Shown one piece after another: positions 1-7,921 of a DNA stretch of 64,000 nt (within the stretch, counting starts at the first letter, position 1; each line of letters starts with the position of its first letter). The DNA comes from an uncultured Acidovorax sp. (GTDB lineage Bacteria; Pseudomonadota; Gammaproteobacteria; Burkholderiales; Burkholderiaceae_C), in assembly GCA_913774955.1 (NCBI GenBank), contig CAJYKV010000001.1, forward strand, positions 1 to 64,000, written 5' to 3'. Below the pieces are notes generated by a model. The model had not been told where the DNA came from and ran no database searches. It saw nothing but the letters and a program-made list of their open reading frames with translations. A program made the position numbers and the translations under genes.

Positions 1-155
1 TCTCGGGCGCGATCCAGCATCTGGCGGGCATGAAGGACTCCAAGGTGATCGTGGCGATCAACAAGGATGCCGAGGCGCCGATCTTCAGCGTGGCCGACTA
101 CGGGCTGGAGGCGGATCTGTTCACCGCCGTGCCGGAACTGGTCAAGGCCCTCTGA
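1..155 (+). CDS. etfA: Electron transfer flavoprotein alpha subunit, C-terminal end (5' truncated by window)
   Basis: Only the last 51 codons are inside the window; reading starts at base 3 and ends at the TGA at 153-155. The visible residues ([20 protein letters not shown], then a DAEAPIF and DYGLEADLF stretch) are the FAD-binding end of EtfA, in which the GAIQH segment contacts the flavin. ETF takes electrons from acyl-CoA dehydrogenases in the cytosol and passes them to ETF:ubiquinone oxidoreductase. The next gene downstream on the same strand is an acyl-CoA dehydrogenase, a usual partner. etfB would be expected just left of the window. The rest of the protein cannot be judged. Confidence 0.93.
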   Translation, partial: SGAIQHLAGMKDSKVIVAINKDAEAPIFSVADYGLEADLFTAVPELVKAL

Positions 156-179
156 CGAGGTGACTACCCCCTGAGGCGC

Positions 180-258
180 TGCGCGCCTTCCCCCTTCTCT
201 CGCTCCGCGGGAAGGGTGGGAGTGAGGACCGCGGCTCCATGCCCGCCTGCGCGGGCAT
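180..258. repeat. Intergenic inverted-repeat cluster (REP-like)
   Basis: The 341-bp gap between etfA and the acyl-CoA dehydrogenase (156-496) has no convincing gene. It holds two hairpins. CCCTTC (192-197) pairs with GAAGGG (211-216). ATGCCCGC (239-246) pairs perfectly with GCGGGCAT (251-258) across a 4-base loop. Such GC-rich hairpins recur between genes in Comamonadaceae genomes and may act as REP-like elements or transcription attenuators. Copy number cannot be judged from this window. The remainder of the gap is plain GC-rich sequence plus the leader of the next gene. Confidence 0.4.
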
Positions 259-496
259 GGACGGGACGAACGCCCCCCGACTCTGGCGTGGGGCTGGCCG
301 CCGGTGGCCCGGCAAAGCCGGTTCCACGGCGTCTGCTGGCATGGCCTGCTCCGCGGCCACCGGACATGAGGCGCCGCGCCGGTGGCCCGGGCCGCATACG
401 GTGGTTCGCGCTGCCACGGCATCGCATGCGATGCCTTTTTTTTCGCCTGGAAAGCGCCTCCCCAAGCGCATTGTTGAAATATCTGGAGACATTCCC

Positions 497-2290
497 ATGA
501 GCTACACCGCCCCCGTCAAGGACATGCTGTTCGCCATAGAGCACCTCGCAGGCATCGCCCAGATCGCCGCGCTGCCGGGTTTCGAGGAGGCCGGCCTGGA
601 CACGGCGCAGGCGGTGCTGGAGGAGTGCGCGCGCTTCAACGAAGGCGTGGTGGCGCCGCTCAACGTGGCGGGTGACCGCAATCCGTCGTCGTGGAAGGAC
701 GGCCGCGTCACCACCACGCCGGGCTTCAAGGAAGCGTTCCGCCAGTTCGCCGAGGGCGGCTGGCAGGGCCTGCAGCACCCCGTCGAGAGCGGCGGCCAGG
801 GCCTGCCCAAGACGATCGGCGCGGCGTGCGCGGAAATGCTCAACAGCGCCAACATGAGTTTCGCGCTGTGCCCGCTGCTCACCGACGGCGCGATCGAGGC
901 GTTGCTCACCGCGGGCAGCGACGAGCTCAAGACCACCTATCTGGAAAAGCTGGTGTCGGGACAGTGGACCGGCACGATGAACCTCACCGAGCCGCAGGCC
1001 GGATCGGACCTGGCCCTGGTGCGCACGCGCGCCGAGCCGCAGGGTGACGGCACCTACAAGGTTTCGGGCACGAAGATCTACATCACCTACGGTGAGCACG
1101 ACATGGCGGAGAACATCGTGCACCTGGTGCTGGCCCGCGTGGCTGGCGCGCCCGAGGGCGTGAAGGGCATCAGCCTGTTCGTCGTGCCGAAGTTCCTGGT
1201 GAACGGCGATGGCTCCCTGGGCGCGCGCAACGACGTGCACTGCGTCTCGATCGAGCACAAGCTCGGCATCAAGGCCTCGCCGACGGCGGTGCTGCAGTTC
1301 GGCGATGCGGGCGGTGCGGTGGGCTACCTGGTCGGCGAAGAGAACCGCGGCCTGGAATACATGTTCATCATGATGAACGCGGCCCGCTATGCCGTCGGCC
1401 TGCAGGGCATCGCGGTGGCCGAGCGCGCCTACCAGCAGGCCGTGCAGTACGCACGCGACCGCGTGCAGAGCCGCCCGGTGGACGGCAGCCTGCCCGGCAG
1501 CGCGCCCATCATCCACCACCCCGACGTGCGCCGCATGCTCATGACCATGCGCTCGCTCACCGAGGGCTGCCGCGCCATGGCCAGCGTGGCCGCCGCCGCG
1601 TACGACGCCGCGCACCACCATCCCGATGCGGACGTGCGCAAGCAGAATCAGGCCTTCTACGAATTCATGGTGCCCCTGGTGAAGGGCTACAGCACCGAGA
1701 TGAGCCTGGAAGTGACCAGCCTCGGCGTGCAGGTGCATGGCGGCATGGGCTTCATCGAGGAGACGGGCGCGGCGCAGCATTACCGTGACGCGCGCATCCT
1801 GCCGATCTACGAAGGCACGACGGCGATCCAGGCCAACGACCTCGTGGGCCGCAAGACCGCGCGCGATGGGGCGGCCACGGCGCTCGGCATCGCGGCGCAG
1901 GCGCGTGCAACGGCCGAGGAATTGCGCGCGGCCGGCACGCCGGAAGCCGAGGCCATGGCCAAGCGGCTGGCCGAGGCATGCGATGCCTTCGAGGAAGTGG
2001 CGCGCTTCATCGCGTCGAACACCAAGGCCGATCCCAATGCCGCCTTCGCGGGCAGCGTGCCTTATCTGATGCTGGCCGGCAACCTGGTCGCGGGCTGGCA
2101 GATGGGCCGCTCGTTGCTCAAGGCGCAGGCGCTGCTCGCGGACGGGCAGGGCGACGCGGCCTTCCTGCAGGCCAAGGTGGCCACGGCGCGCTTCTACGCC
2201 GAACACATCCTGGTGCGCACGAAGGCGCAGCGCGACGCCGTCGTCGAAGGCGCGGCCAGCGTGACGGCGCTCGCGCTGGAAGCCTTCTGA
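497..2290 (+). CDS. Acyl-CoA dehydrogenase, long form with C-terminal extension (DmdC/FadE-like)
   Basis: A 597-residue flavoprotein dehydrogenase predicted to introduce an alpha,beta double bond in an acyl-CoA and hand electrons to ETF, whose alpha subunit is encoded immediately upstream. Visible features are the flavin/substrate segment GTMNLTEPQAGSDLA, the GVQVHGGMGF stretch and the IYEGTTAIQ motif, whose Glu is the usual catalytic base. The extra ~150 C-terminal residues match the long DmdC-type subfamily rather than the ~380-residue short-chain enzymes. The frame stays open upstream to about 239, but that part is arginine-rich and unlike the family. ATG at 497 with a GGAGA Shine-Dalgarno at 484-488 is the better start. 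The substrate is unknown; the DmdC label (methylmercaptopropionyl-CoA) is one possibility only. Confidence 0.9.
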   Translation: MSYTAPVKDMLFAIEHLAGIAQIAALPGFEEAGLDTAQAVLEECARFNEGVVAPLNVAGDRNPSSWKDGRVTTTPGFKEAFRQFAEGGWQGLQHPVESGGQGLPKTIGAACAEMLNSANMSFALCPLLTDGAIEALLTAGSDELKTTYLEKLVSGQWTGTMNLTEPQAGSDLALVRTRAEPQGDGTYKVSGTKIYITYGEHDMAENIVHLVLARVAGAPEGVKGISLFVVPKFLVNGDGSLGARNDVHCVSIEHKLGIKASPTAVLQFGDAGGAVGYLVGEENRGLEYMFIMMNAARYAVGLQGIAVAERAYQQAVQYARDRVQSRPVDGSLPGSAPIIHHPDVRRMLMTMRSLTEGCRAMASVAAAAYDAAHHHPDADVRKQNQAFYEFMVPLVKGYSTEMSLEVTSLGVQVHGGMGFIEETGAAQHYRDARILPIYEGTTAIQANDLVGRKTARDGAATALGIAAQARATAEELRAAGTPEAEAMAKRLAEACDAFEEVARFIASNTKADPNAAFAGSVPYLMLAGNLVAGWQMGRSLLKAQALLADGQGDAAFLQAKVATARFYAEHILVRTKAQRDAVVEGAASVTALALEAF

Positions 2291-2362
2291 GCAGCCCCCG
2301 CTTCCACCGCACCTGCTGCCATCCACCGAATTCCCAAAAACGACAACCCGGAGACTTTTCCC

Positions 2363-3316
2363 ATGCGCACCCTGCCGCCCGTGTTCCAGAAACTCTCGCT
2401 GCCCGTCATCGGCTCGCCGCTCTTCATCATCAGCAACCCCCAGCTGGTGATCGCGCAGTGCCAGGCCGGCATCGTCGGCTCCATGCCGGCGCTCAACGCC
2501 CGGCCCGCCGAACTGCTGGACGAGTGGCTGGCCGAGATCACCGAGACCCTCGCGGCCTGGGACCGCGCGCACCCCGAGTCGCCCGCCGCGCCGTTCGCCA
2601 TCAACCAGATCGTGCACAAGAGCAACGACCGGCTGGAGCACGACATGGAGGTGTGCGCGAAGTACAAGGTGCCGATCGTCATTACCAGCCTGGGCGCGCG
2701 CGAGGACGTGAACCAGGCCGTGCACGGCTGGGGCGGCGTGGTGATGCACGACATCATCAACAACAAGTTCGCCCACAAGGCCATCGAGAAGGGCGCCGAC
2801 GGCCTGATCGCCGTGGCGGCGGGCGCGGGCGGCCATGCGGGCGTCAAGAGCCCGTTCGCGCTCATCCAGGAGATCCGCCAGTGGTTCGAGGGCCCGCTGG
2901 CGCTCTCGGGCTCGATCGCCTCGGGCGGTGCCATCCTGGCCGCGCAGGCGATGGGCGCCGATTTCGCCTACATCGGCTCGGCCTTCATCGCCACCCACGA
3001 GGCGCGCGCGCAGGAGGCCTACAAGCAGGCCATCGTCGACGGCAACTCCGACGACATCGTCTACAGCAACCTGTTCACCGGGGTGCACGGCAACTACCTC
3101 GCGCCCTCGATCCGCGCCGCCGGGCTCGATCCGGACCACCTGCCCGAATCGGACCCGAGCAAGATGAACTTCGGCGGCGACGCGAAGAAAGCCTGGAAGG
3201 ACATCTGGGGCTGCGGCCAGGGCATCGGCGCGATCACCGAGGTGACGGGCGCGGCCGAACTGGTCGGGCGCCTGCGCAGCGAGTACGCGGCGGCCCGCGC
3301 GCGCCTCGCGCTGTGA
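2363..3316 (+). CDS. Nitronate monooxygenase / NAD(P)H-dependent flavin oxidoreductase family
   Basis: A 317-residue TIM-barrel flavoprotein of the 2-nitropropane dioxygenase (NMO) family. The N-terminal LSLPVIGSPLFIIS segment, the AAGAGGHAG glycine-rich FMN loop with its conserved His, and the GSAFIATHEA stretch are typical. FMN-dependent enzymes of this family oxidise nitronates, but many members are enoyl reductases or quinone reductases, so the substrate is open. ATG 2363 follows a GGAG motif. It lies 72 bp behind the acyl-CoA dehydrogenase on the same strand, which suggests co-transcription and possibly a role in acyl-CoA or side-chain metabolism rather than nitroalkane detoxification. 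Confidence 0.85.
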   Translation: MRTLPPVFQKLSLPVIGSPLFIISNPQLVIAQCQAGIVGSMPALNARPAELLDEWLAEITETLAAWDRAHPESPAAPFAINQIVHKSNDRLEHDMEVCAKYKVPIVITSLGAREDVNQAVHGWGGVVMHDIINNKFAHKAIEKGADGLIAVAAGAGGHAGVKSPFALIQEIRQWFEGPLALSGSIASGGAILAAQAMGADFAYIGSAFIATHEARAQEAYKQAIVDGNSDDIVYSNLFTGVHGNYLAPSIRAAGLDPDHLPESDPSKMNFGGDAKKAWKDIWGCGQGIGAITEVTGAAELVGRLRSEYAAARARLAL

Positions 3317-3477
3317 CGGCCTGAGCGCCTGAGCGCGCTTTCCGCAGGAGCGGCCGGTGGCGGCGCCTGCACATGGACTTCCTGGGGCACAATGCGCGCC
3401 CTCCACGGGTAAAACCACACCAAGATCCGCCAGCCGCGCCGCCCGCACGGGCGCGTGGCCCGCGCACGCTTTTCCGC

Positions 3478-4680
3478 ATGCCTTCCTCGCCGTCCCGCAG
3501 CACCCTGATCGATTCGGTCAAGGGCATCGCCTGTGCCACGATCGTGGCGCACCATCTGGCGTTCTACGGACCGATGTCCGACGTGGCCCAGCCGCTGATG
3601 CCCACGCTCATCGCCTGGCTGTACGAATACGGGCGCATGGCCGTGCAGGTGTTCCTGGTGCTCGGGGGCTACCTCGCGGCGGCAAGGTTCTGCGCGGCGG
3701 ACGGTGCGCGAGGCCGCGCCGCGGTGCCGGAGATCGGCCGCCGCTTCGTGCGGCTCGCGGTGCCCTATGCGGTGGCCCTCGTGCTGGCCGTCCTGGCGGC
3801 GGCGGCCGTGCGGCCCTGGCTGGACCATCCTTCCGTGCCCGGCGATCCCAGCCTGCCGCAGCTGTTCGCCAACGCGCTGATGCTGCAGGACGTCGTGGGC
3901 GAAGAGGCGCTGTCGGCGGGCGTCTGGTACGTGGCCATCGATTTCCAGTTGTTCGCGCTGTCGGCGCTGCTGCTGGCGGCCGCCCGGCGCGGCGCCCGCA
4001 CACCATTCCTGCCCGCGTGGGCGGGGGAGCAGGCGCTCGCACGCGCGGCGGTGGCGGCCGCGGCCGCACTGTCGCTCTGGGTGTTCAACCGCCAGCCCGG
4101 GCTCGATGCCTGGGCGGTGTACTTCTTCGGCGCCTACGGCCTCGGCATGATGGCGCGCTGGGCCGTGGACGCACCGCGCGGCAGTGCCGGCGCGGCGGCA
4201 TGGGTGCTGCTCATCGGCCTCTGGGGCGCCGTGGCGCTGGCGCTGGAATTCCGCACGCGCATTGCCGTCGCCTGGGGCACGTCGCTCTGGCTCGTGGCGG
4301 TGCTGGGCTGGCAGGCGCGCCGCGGCGTGGCCTTGGCAGGCCACGGCGTCGATGGTGCCCCGGCACGGCGACCGCCGTCCCGCTGGAACGCCTGGCGCGG
4401 CTGGCCGGCTCGCCTGGGGCGCATGTCGTACTCGGTGTTCCTCGTGCATTTCCCGGTCTGCCTGTTGGTGAATGCCGTGGTCTCCGGCCTCTGGCCCGCT
4501 TCGCCCGTCATCAATGCGCTGGGCATGGCCGCAGCCATGGCCCTGTCGCTCGCGGCCGGAAGGCTGCTCTACGACCGGGTCGAGCGCCGCGTGCCGTCCT
4601 GGGCGCTCGCGCTGCGCTGGCAGGCGGGGGTGGTGGGCGCGGGCATGGTGGTGGTTTTCGCCGCGGGCCGGCTGGGGTAG
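3478..4680 (+). CDS. Membrane acyltransferase, acyltransferase-3 (OafA/YrhL) family
   Basis: A 400-residue polytopic membrane protein. The N-terminus reads DSVKGIACATIVAHHLAFYG, carrying the conserved basic residue and His-His of acyltransferase-3 proteins, followed by about ten hydrophobic segments with the FLVLGGYL helix and a late YSVFLVHFPVCLLV helix. Family members O-acylate exported sugars, lipopolysaccharide or other surface molecules using a cytoplasmic acyl donor. An in-frame ATG lies 35 codons earlier, but that extension is proline/arginine-rich and not membrane-like, so 3478 is preferred. No glycan cluster is adjacent, so the acceptor cannot be guessed. It converges on the IclR gene. 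Confidence 0.82.
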   Translation: MPSSPSRSTLIDSVKGIACATIVAHHLAFYGPMSDVAQPLMPTLIAWLYEYGRMAVQVFLVLGGYLAAARFCAADGARGRAAVPEIGRRFVRLAVPYAVALVLAVLAAAAVRPWLDHPSVPGDPSLPQLFANALMLQDVVGEEALSAGVWYVAIDFQLFALSALLLAAARRGARTPFLPAWAGEQALARAAVAAAAALSLWVFNRQPGLDAWAVYFFGAYGLGMMARWAVDAPRGSAGAAAWVLLIGLWGAVALALEFRTRIAVAWGTSLWLVAVLGWQARRGVALAGHGVDGAPARRPPSRWNAWRGWPARLGRMSYSVFLVHFPVCLLVNAVVSGLWPASPVINALGMAAAMALSLAAGRLLYDRVERRVPSWALALRWQAGVVGAGMVVVFAAGRLG

Positions 4681-4681
4681 C

Positions 4682-4708
4682 GCCGGCATCTGCGGTGCCG
4701 CAGCCGGC
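4682..4708. terminator. Stem-loop between convergent genes (candidate bidirectional terminator)
   Basis: CTGCGG (4690-4695) pairs with CCGCAG (4698-4703) over a two-base loop, and the outer GCCGG (4682-4686) pairs with CCGGC (4704-4708) around a three-base bulge. It lies between the convergent stop codons of the acyltransferase and the IclR gene. There is no U-run on either strand, so intrinsic termination is uncertain. Confidence 0.35.
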
Positions 4709-4728
4709 GTGCGGCGGGTCCGCCGCGC

Positions 4729-5511
4729 TCAGGCGGGGACGTCGGCGAACAGCCCGGGGTCGAGCGCCTCGATATCCGCTTCGTACGGCCCCGCATCGCC
4801 ACCGAGGCTGCGTGTGGCCTCGGCGCAGGCCCGGAGCACGTCGCGGCAGGCCGCCAGCATGGCCTGGGGCGGCGACAGCCGCTGCCGCGGGCCCGACAGG
4901 GCGATAGCGCCCTGCAGTTCACCAGTGACCGAGAACACCGGCGCCGCCACCGACGCCGTGTCCGGGTCGCGCTCGCCATACGACACCTGCCACAGCCGCG
5001 CGCCGGCCCGCACCCGCTCTCCCGTGGCCGGCGCGAAGGCCTGCAGCACCTTGCCCGATGCGCCCTGCGCGACCGGGTACGCCTGACCGATCGCCACGGC
5101 GGCCCGCACGGAGCGCGCGGGCTCGGTGCGGAACACCGCGATGCGCGACTCCCCGTGGCGCACATAGAACGATGCCGTTTCCCCCGTGGCCTGGCTCAGT
5201 CCCTTCAGCAGCGGCTCGATCACGTGGCCGACGTGGAACGAGCGCTGGTAGATCGCGGCCAGCCGCAGCGGCTGGGGGCCCACGGCGTACTGGCCGTCCA
5301 CGAGCCGGCGGATGAAGCCGCCGTGTTCCAGCGCTCCCAGGAGCCGCAGCACCGTGCTCTTGTACAGCCCCGTGCGGCGCGAGAGTTCGGTCAGCGTCAG
5401 GCGGTCGTCGCCGGGGCCGAAAGCCGCGAGCAGCGCGAATGCGCGGTCGAGCACGGCCACGCCGCTGGAGTCGGGCGCGGCCGGGGAAGGGGAGTCAACC
5501 GGGTCAGTCAT
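4729..5511 (-). CDS. IclR-family transcriptional regulator
   Basis: A 260-residue regulator with an N-terminal winged HTH (VAVLDRAFALLAAFG, then LTLTELSRRTGLYKSTVLRLL) and a C-terminal GAF-like effector domain, the standard IclR layout and length. It is transcribed divergently from the Bug/CoA-transferase/lyase operon and very probably controls it through the palindrome at 5679-5695. ATG 5511 is used; a start 20 codons upstream is possible but adds a low-complexity tail. The effector is unknown; an organic acid or its CoA ester is likely from the target genes. Family members act as repressors or activators, and the sequence does not say which. Confidence 0.88.
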   Translation of the reverse strand: MTDPVDSPSPAAPDSSGVAVLDRAFALLAAFGPGDDRLTLTELSRRTGLYKSTVLRLLGALEHGGFIRRLVDGQYAVGPQPLRLAAIYQRSFHVGHVIEPLLKGLSQATGETASFYVRHGESRIAVFRTEPARSVRAAVAIGQAYPVAQGASGKVLQAFAPATGERVRAGARLWQVSYGERDPDTASVAAPVFSVTGELQGAIALSGPRQRLSPPQAMLAACRDVLRACAEATRSLGGDAGPYEADIEALDPGLFADVPA

Positions 5512-5658
5512 GCGGGCAGGGTCGGCGCTGGAATCCGAGGTTCGGGAAGACCGCCGAGTGTGGCATGCCACGGGGCAGGTCCCGCCGGCAGATGGCAGGG
5601 CAGGCCGCTTCCGTGCGCGGGAAAACCCTCTGAGGACCGCTGCGGCATCGGCCTTAAA

Positions 5659-5695
5659 GTTCTATCAGACGAATTAATGTTCTATCAGATAGAAC
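5659..5695. promoter_or_regulatory. Candidate IclR operator: perfect palindrome plus degenerate upstream copy
   Basis: GTTCTATCAGATAGAAC at 5679-5695 is a perfect 17-bp palindrome with a single central base. The same GTTCTATCAGA half recurs at 5659-5669, exactly 20 bp upstream, followed by a degraded second half (about 14 of 17 positions match). The pair lies 19 bp before the ATG of the tctC-like gene, whose AGGAG Shine-Dalgarno follows directly, and in the shared region with the divergent iclR gene. Two sites two helical turns apart fit binding by an IclR tetramer. Assignment to this regulator rests on position. Confidence 0.7.
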
Positions 5696-5713
5696 TTTCA
5701 AGGAGACAAACAC

Positions 5714-6691
5714 ATGCAGACGATTCACAAGGCATGGGTGCGCGGCGCCCTCGTGTTCGCGGGGCTGTGCATCGCGGGCAGCGCGATCGCCCAGGGGGCC
5801 TATCCCGATCAGCCCGTCAAGCTCGTCGTTCCTTTCCCGCCGGCAGGCGGCACGGACGTGCTCTCGCGCCTCATCGCGAACGAAGTCGCGGCGAAAGAGA
5901 AGATCACTTTCGTCGTCGAGAACAAGCCGGGCGCGGGCGGCAACATCGGGCTGGACGCGGTGGCCAAGGCCCGCAAGGACGGCTACACCCTCGGCACTGG
6001 GCAGACGGCGAACCTCGCGATCAATCCGACGCTCTACACGAAGATGCCGTTCGACGCGGCCCGCGATTTCGCGCCGGTCGTCCTGTTGGCCTCGCAGCCC
6101 GTGCTGCTGGTGGTGCGCGCCGAATCGCCGTTCAGGACCATCGCCGATCTCGCCGCCCAGTCGAAGGAGCGGCAACTGACGATGGCCTCCGCCGGCACGG
6201 GCACGGTCGGCCACATCAGCGGAGAAATGTTCGCGAAACGCGCGGGCGTGCGGATGATGCATGTGCCTTACAAAGGCGCCGGACCGGCGACCACCGACCT
6301 GCTGGGCGGTGTGACCGATTTCTACTTCGCGACGCCGCCCACCGTGCTGTCGCTCGTCAAGGCTGGCAAGCTGCGCGCGCTGGCCGTCACGTCGGCGAAG
6401 CGCCTCGATCTCCTGCCCGATGTGCCGACGGTGGCGGAGTCCGGTTACCCGGGCTTCGTCGCGGAAGACTGGAAGGCCGTCGTGGCGCCCGCCGGCACGC
6501 CTTCCGCGGCGATCGCCCGCATCAACCAGCTCATGAACGCCGCGCTGAAGCGCCCCGAGGTGATCGGCCGGCTCCACGACGAAGGCAGCGTGCCCCGCGG
6601 CGGCACGCCCGACGAACTGGGGCGCTTCATGAAGAGCGAGCAGGAGCGCTGGGGCGTCGCCGTGCGCGAATCCGGCGCGACGCTGGACTGA
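5714..6691 (+). CDS. Tripartite tricarboxylate transporter substrate-binding protein (TctC/Bug family)
   Basis: A 325-residue periplasmic binding protein with a Sec signal peptide (about residues 1-26, ending near SAIAQG). The mature N-terminus carries YPDQPVKLVVPFPPAGGTD, the signature Bug motif, followed by ENKPGAGGNIG. Bug proteins bind organic acids such as citrate, other di- and tricarboxylates, or amino acids, and deliver them to TctAB permeases. No tctA/tctB genes are next to it, so it must use a permease encoded elsewhere or act as a sensor. It is the first gene of the operon divergent from iclR, with AGGAG before ATG 5714. Ligand specificity is inferred only from the neighbouring enzymes. 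Confidence 0.93.
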   Translation: MQTIHKAWVRGALVFAGLCIAGSAIAQGAYPDQPVKLVVPFPPAGGTDVLSRLIANEVAAKEKITFVVENKPGAGGNIGLDAVAKARKDGYTLGTGQTANLAINPTLYTKMPFDAARDFAPVVLLASQPVLLVVRAESPFRTIADLAAQSKERQLTMASAGTGTVGHISGEMFAKRAGVRMMHVPYKGAGPATTDLLGGVTDFYFATPPTVLSLVKAGKLRALAVTSAKRLDLLPDVPTVAESGYPGFVAEDWKAVVAPAGTPSAAIARINQLMNAALKRPEVIGRLHDEGSVPRGGTPDELGRFMKSEQERWGVAVRESGATLD

Positions 6692-6718
6692 CACGCGGTG
6701 ACGAACGGAAGCACAGGC

Positions 6719-7921
6719 ATGGCCATCCAACCGCTCCAGGGCATACGCGTCCTCGACCTCACCAACGTGCTCGCCGGGCCGTTCTGCTGCCACCAGCTGG
6801 CGCACATGGGCGCGGACGTGATCAAGGTCGAGGCCCGGCTCACCGGCGATCTCGCGCGGCAGCTCGGCGCCGACGTGGAGCTGAACCGGCGCAACATGGG
6901 CGTGTCGTTCCTCGCGCAGAACCCCGGCAAGCGCTCCCTGACGCTGAACCTCAAGAACGCGCGCGCCAAGGAGGTGTTCCGCCGGCTTGTGCGGACCGCC
7001 GACGTGCTGGTCGAGAACTTCCGGCCCGGCGTGATGGAACGCTTCGGGCTCGGCTACGAGGCGTTGCTGGCGGAGAACCCGCGCCTCGTCTACTGCGCGA
7101 TCTCGGGGTTCGGCCAGACCGGGCCGCTGCGGGACCTCCCCGCCTACGACCAGATCATCCAGGGCATGTCCGGCGTGATGAGCGTCACCGGCGACGCGGC
7201 CTCCGCGCCCCTGCGCGTGGGATACCCGATCGCGGACACCGTGGGCGGCATGACGGCCGCGTTCGCGGTCGCCGCCGCCCTGGCCGACACGCGCCGTACC
7301 GGCGGCGTCTTCATCGACGTATCGATGCTCGAGGCCACGATGGCCACCATGGGCTGGGCCGTCTCGAACTACCTCGTGGCCGAGCGCGAACCGGCGGCGA
7401 TGGGCAACGACAACGTCACCGCCAGCCCGTCGGGCACGTTCCGCACGGGCGACGGCCTGATCAACATCGCCGCGAACAAGCAGGAGCAGTTCGAGGCGGT
7501 CTGCCACGTGGCGGGCCACCCGGAATGGATCGCGGACGCGCGCTTCGCCGACCGCTTCGCGCGCCTGGCGCACCGCGCCGAACTCACGGCGCTGCTGGAG
7601 GCGGCGCTGCAGGAGCGCGGCACGGAGGATTGGTGGCGGGCCCTGAATGCGGCGGGCGTGCCGTCCGGCCCCGTCTACACGGTGCCGCAGGCGCTGGACA
7701 TTCCGCAGATCGCGGAGCGCGGCATGGTGGCCACCTATCCGCAGGTGCCCGGCGTGGGCCGCGACGTGCGGCTGGTGCGCACCGGCTTCAAGCTCAACGG
7801 CGAGGCGCCCTCGGTGGCCTCGCCGCCGCCCGAACTCGGGCAGCACACCGCGGCGATCCTCGCCGAACTGGGCTTCAGCACCCAGGACATCGAATCCCTC
7901 CAGCAGGAGCAGGCCGTATGA
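6719..7921 (+). CDS. Family III (CaiB/BaiF) acyl-CoA transferase
   Basis: A 400-residue CoA-transferase of the CaiB/formyl-CoA transferase fold. The N-terminus (GIRVLDLTNVLAGPF) and NRRNMGVSFLAQNPGKRSL are typical. The catalytic Asp is expected at Asp173 in the IADTVGG segment. Such enzymes move CoA from a donor thioester such as succinyl-CoA or acetyl-CoA to a carboxylic acid. ATG 6719 is preferred over the in-frame GTG at 6698 because a GGAAG motif lies at 6707-6711. Its stop overlaps the start of the citrate-synthase-like gene (ATGA), so the two are translationally coupled, suggesting activation of the acid by this enzyme and cleavage by the next. Acid and donor are not deducible from sequence alone. 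Confidence 0.88.
   Translation: MAIQPLQGIRVLDLTNVLAGPFCCHQLAHMGADVIKVEARLTGDLARQLGADVELNRRNMGVSFLAQNPGKRSLTLNLKNARAKEVFRRLVRTADVLVENFRPGVMERFGLGYEALLAENPRLVYCAISGFGQTGPLRDLPAYDQIIQGMSGVMSVTGDAASAPLRVGYPIADTVGGMTAAFAVAAALADTRRTGGVFIDVSMLEATMATMGWAVSNYLVAEREPAAMGNDNVTASPSGTFRTGDGLINIAANKQEQFEAVCHVAGHPEWIADARFADRFARLAHRAELTALLEAALQERGTEDWWRALNAAGVPSGPVYTVPQALDIPQIAERGMVATYPQVPGVGRDVRLVRTGFKLNGEAPSVASPPPELGQHTAAILAELGFSTQDIESLQQEQAV

Noticed and set aside
164-3448. 1094-codon open frame on the minus strand
   Set aside because: It runs antisense across the acyl-CoA dehydrogenase and NMO-like genes and reads as Arg/His/Gly/Ala-rich sequence with no domain; it is a high-GC shadow.
5155-7917. Plus-strand open frame continuing upstream of the citrate-synthase-like gene
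   Set aside because: The segment before 7918 overlaps iclR, the Bug gene and the CoA-transferase in the wrong frame; only the part from ATG 7918 shows a protein family.
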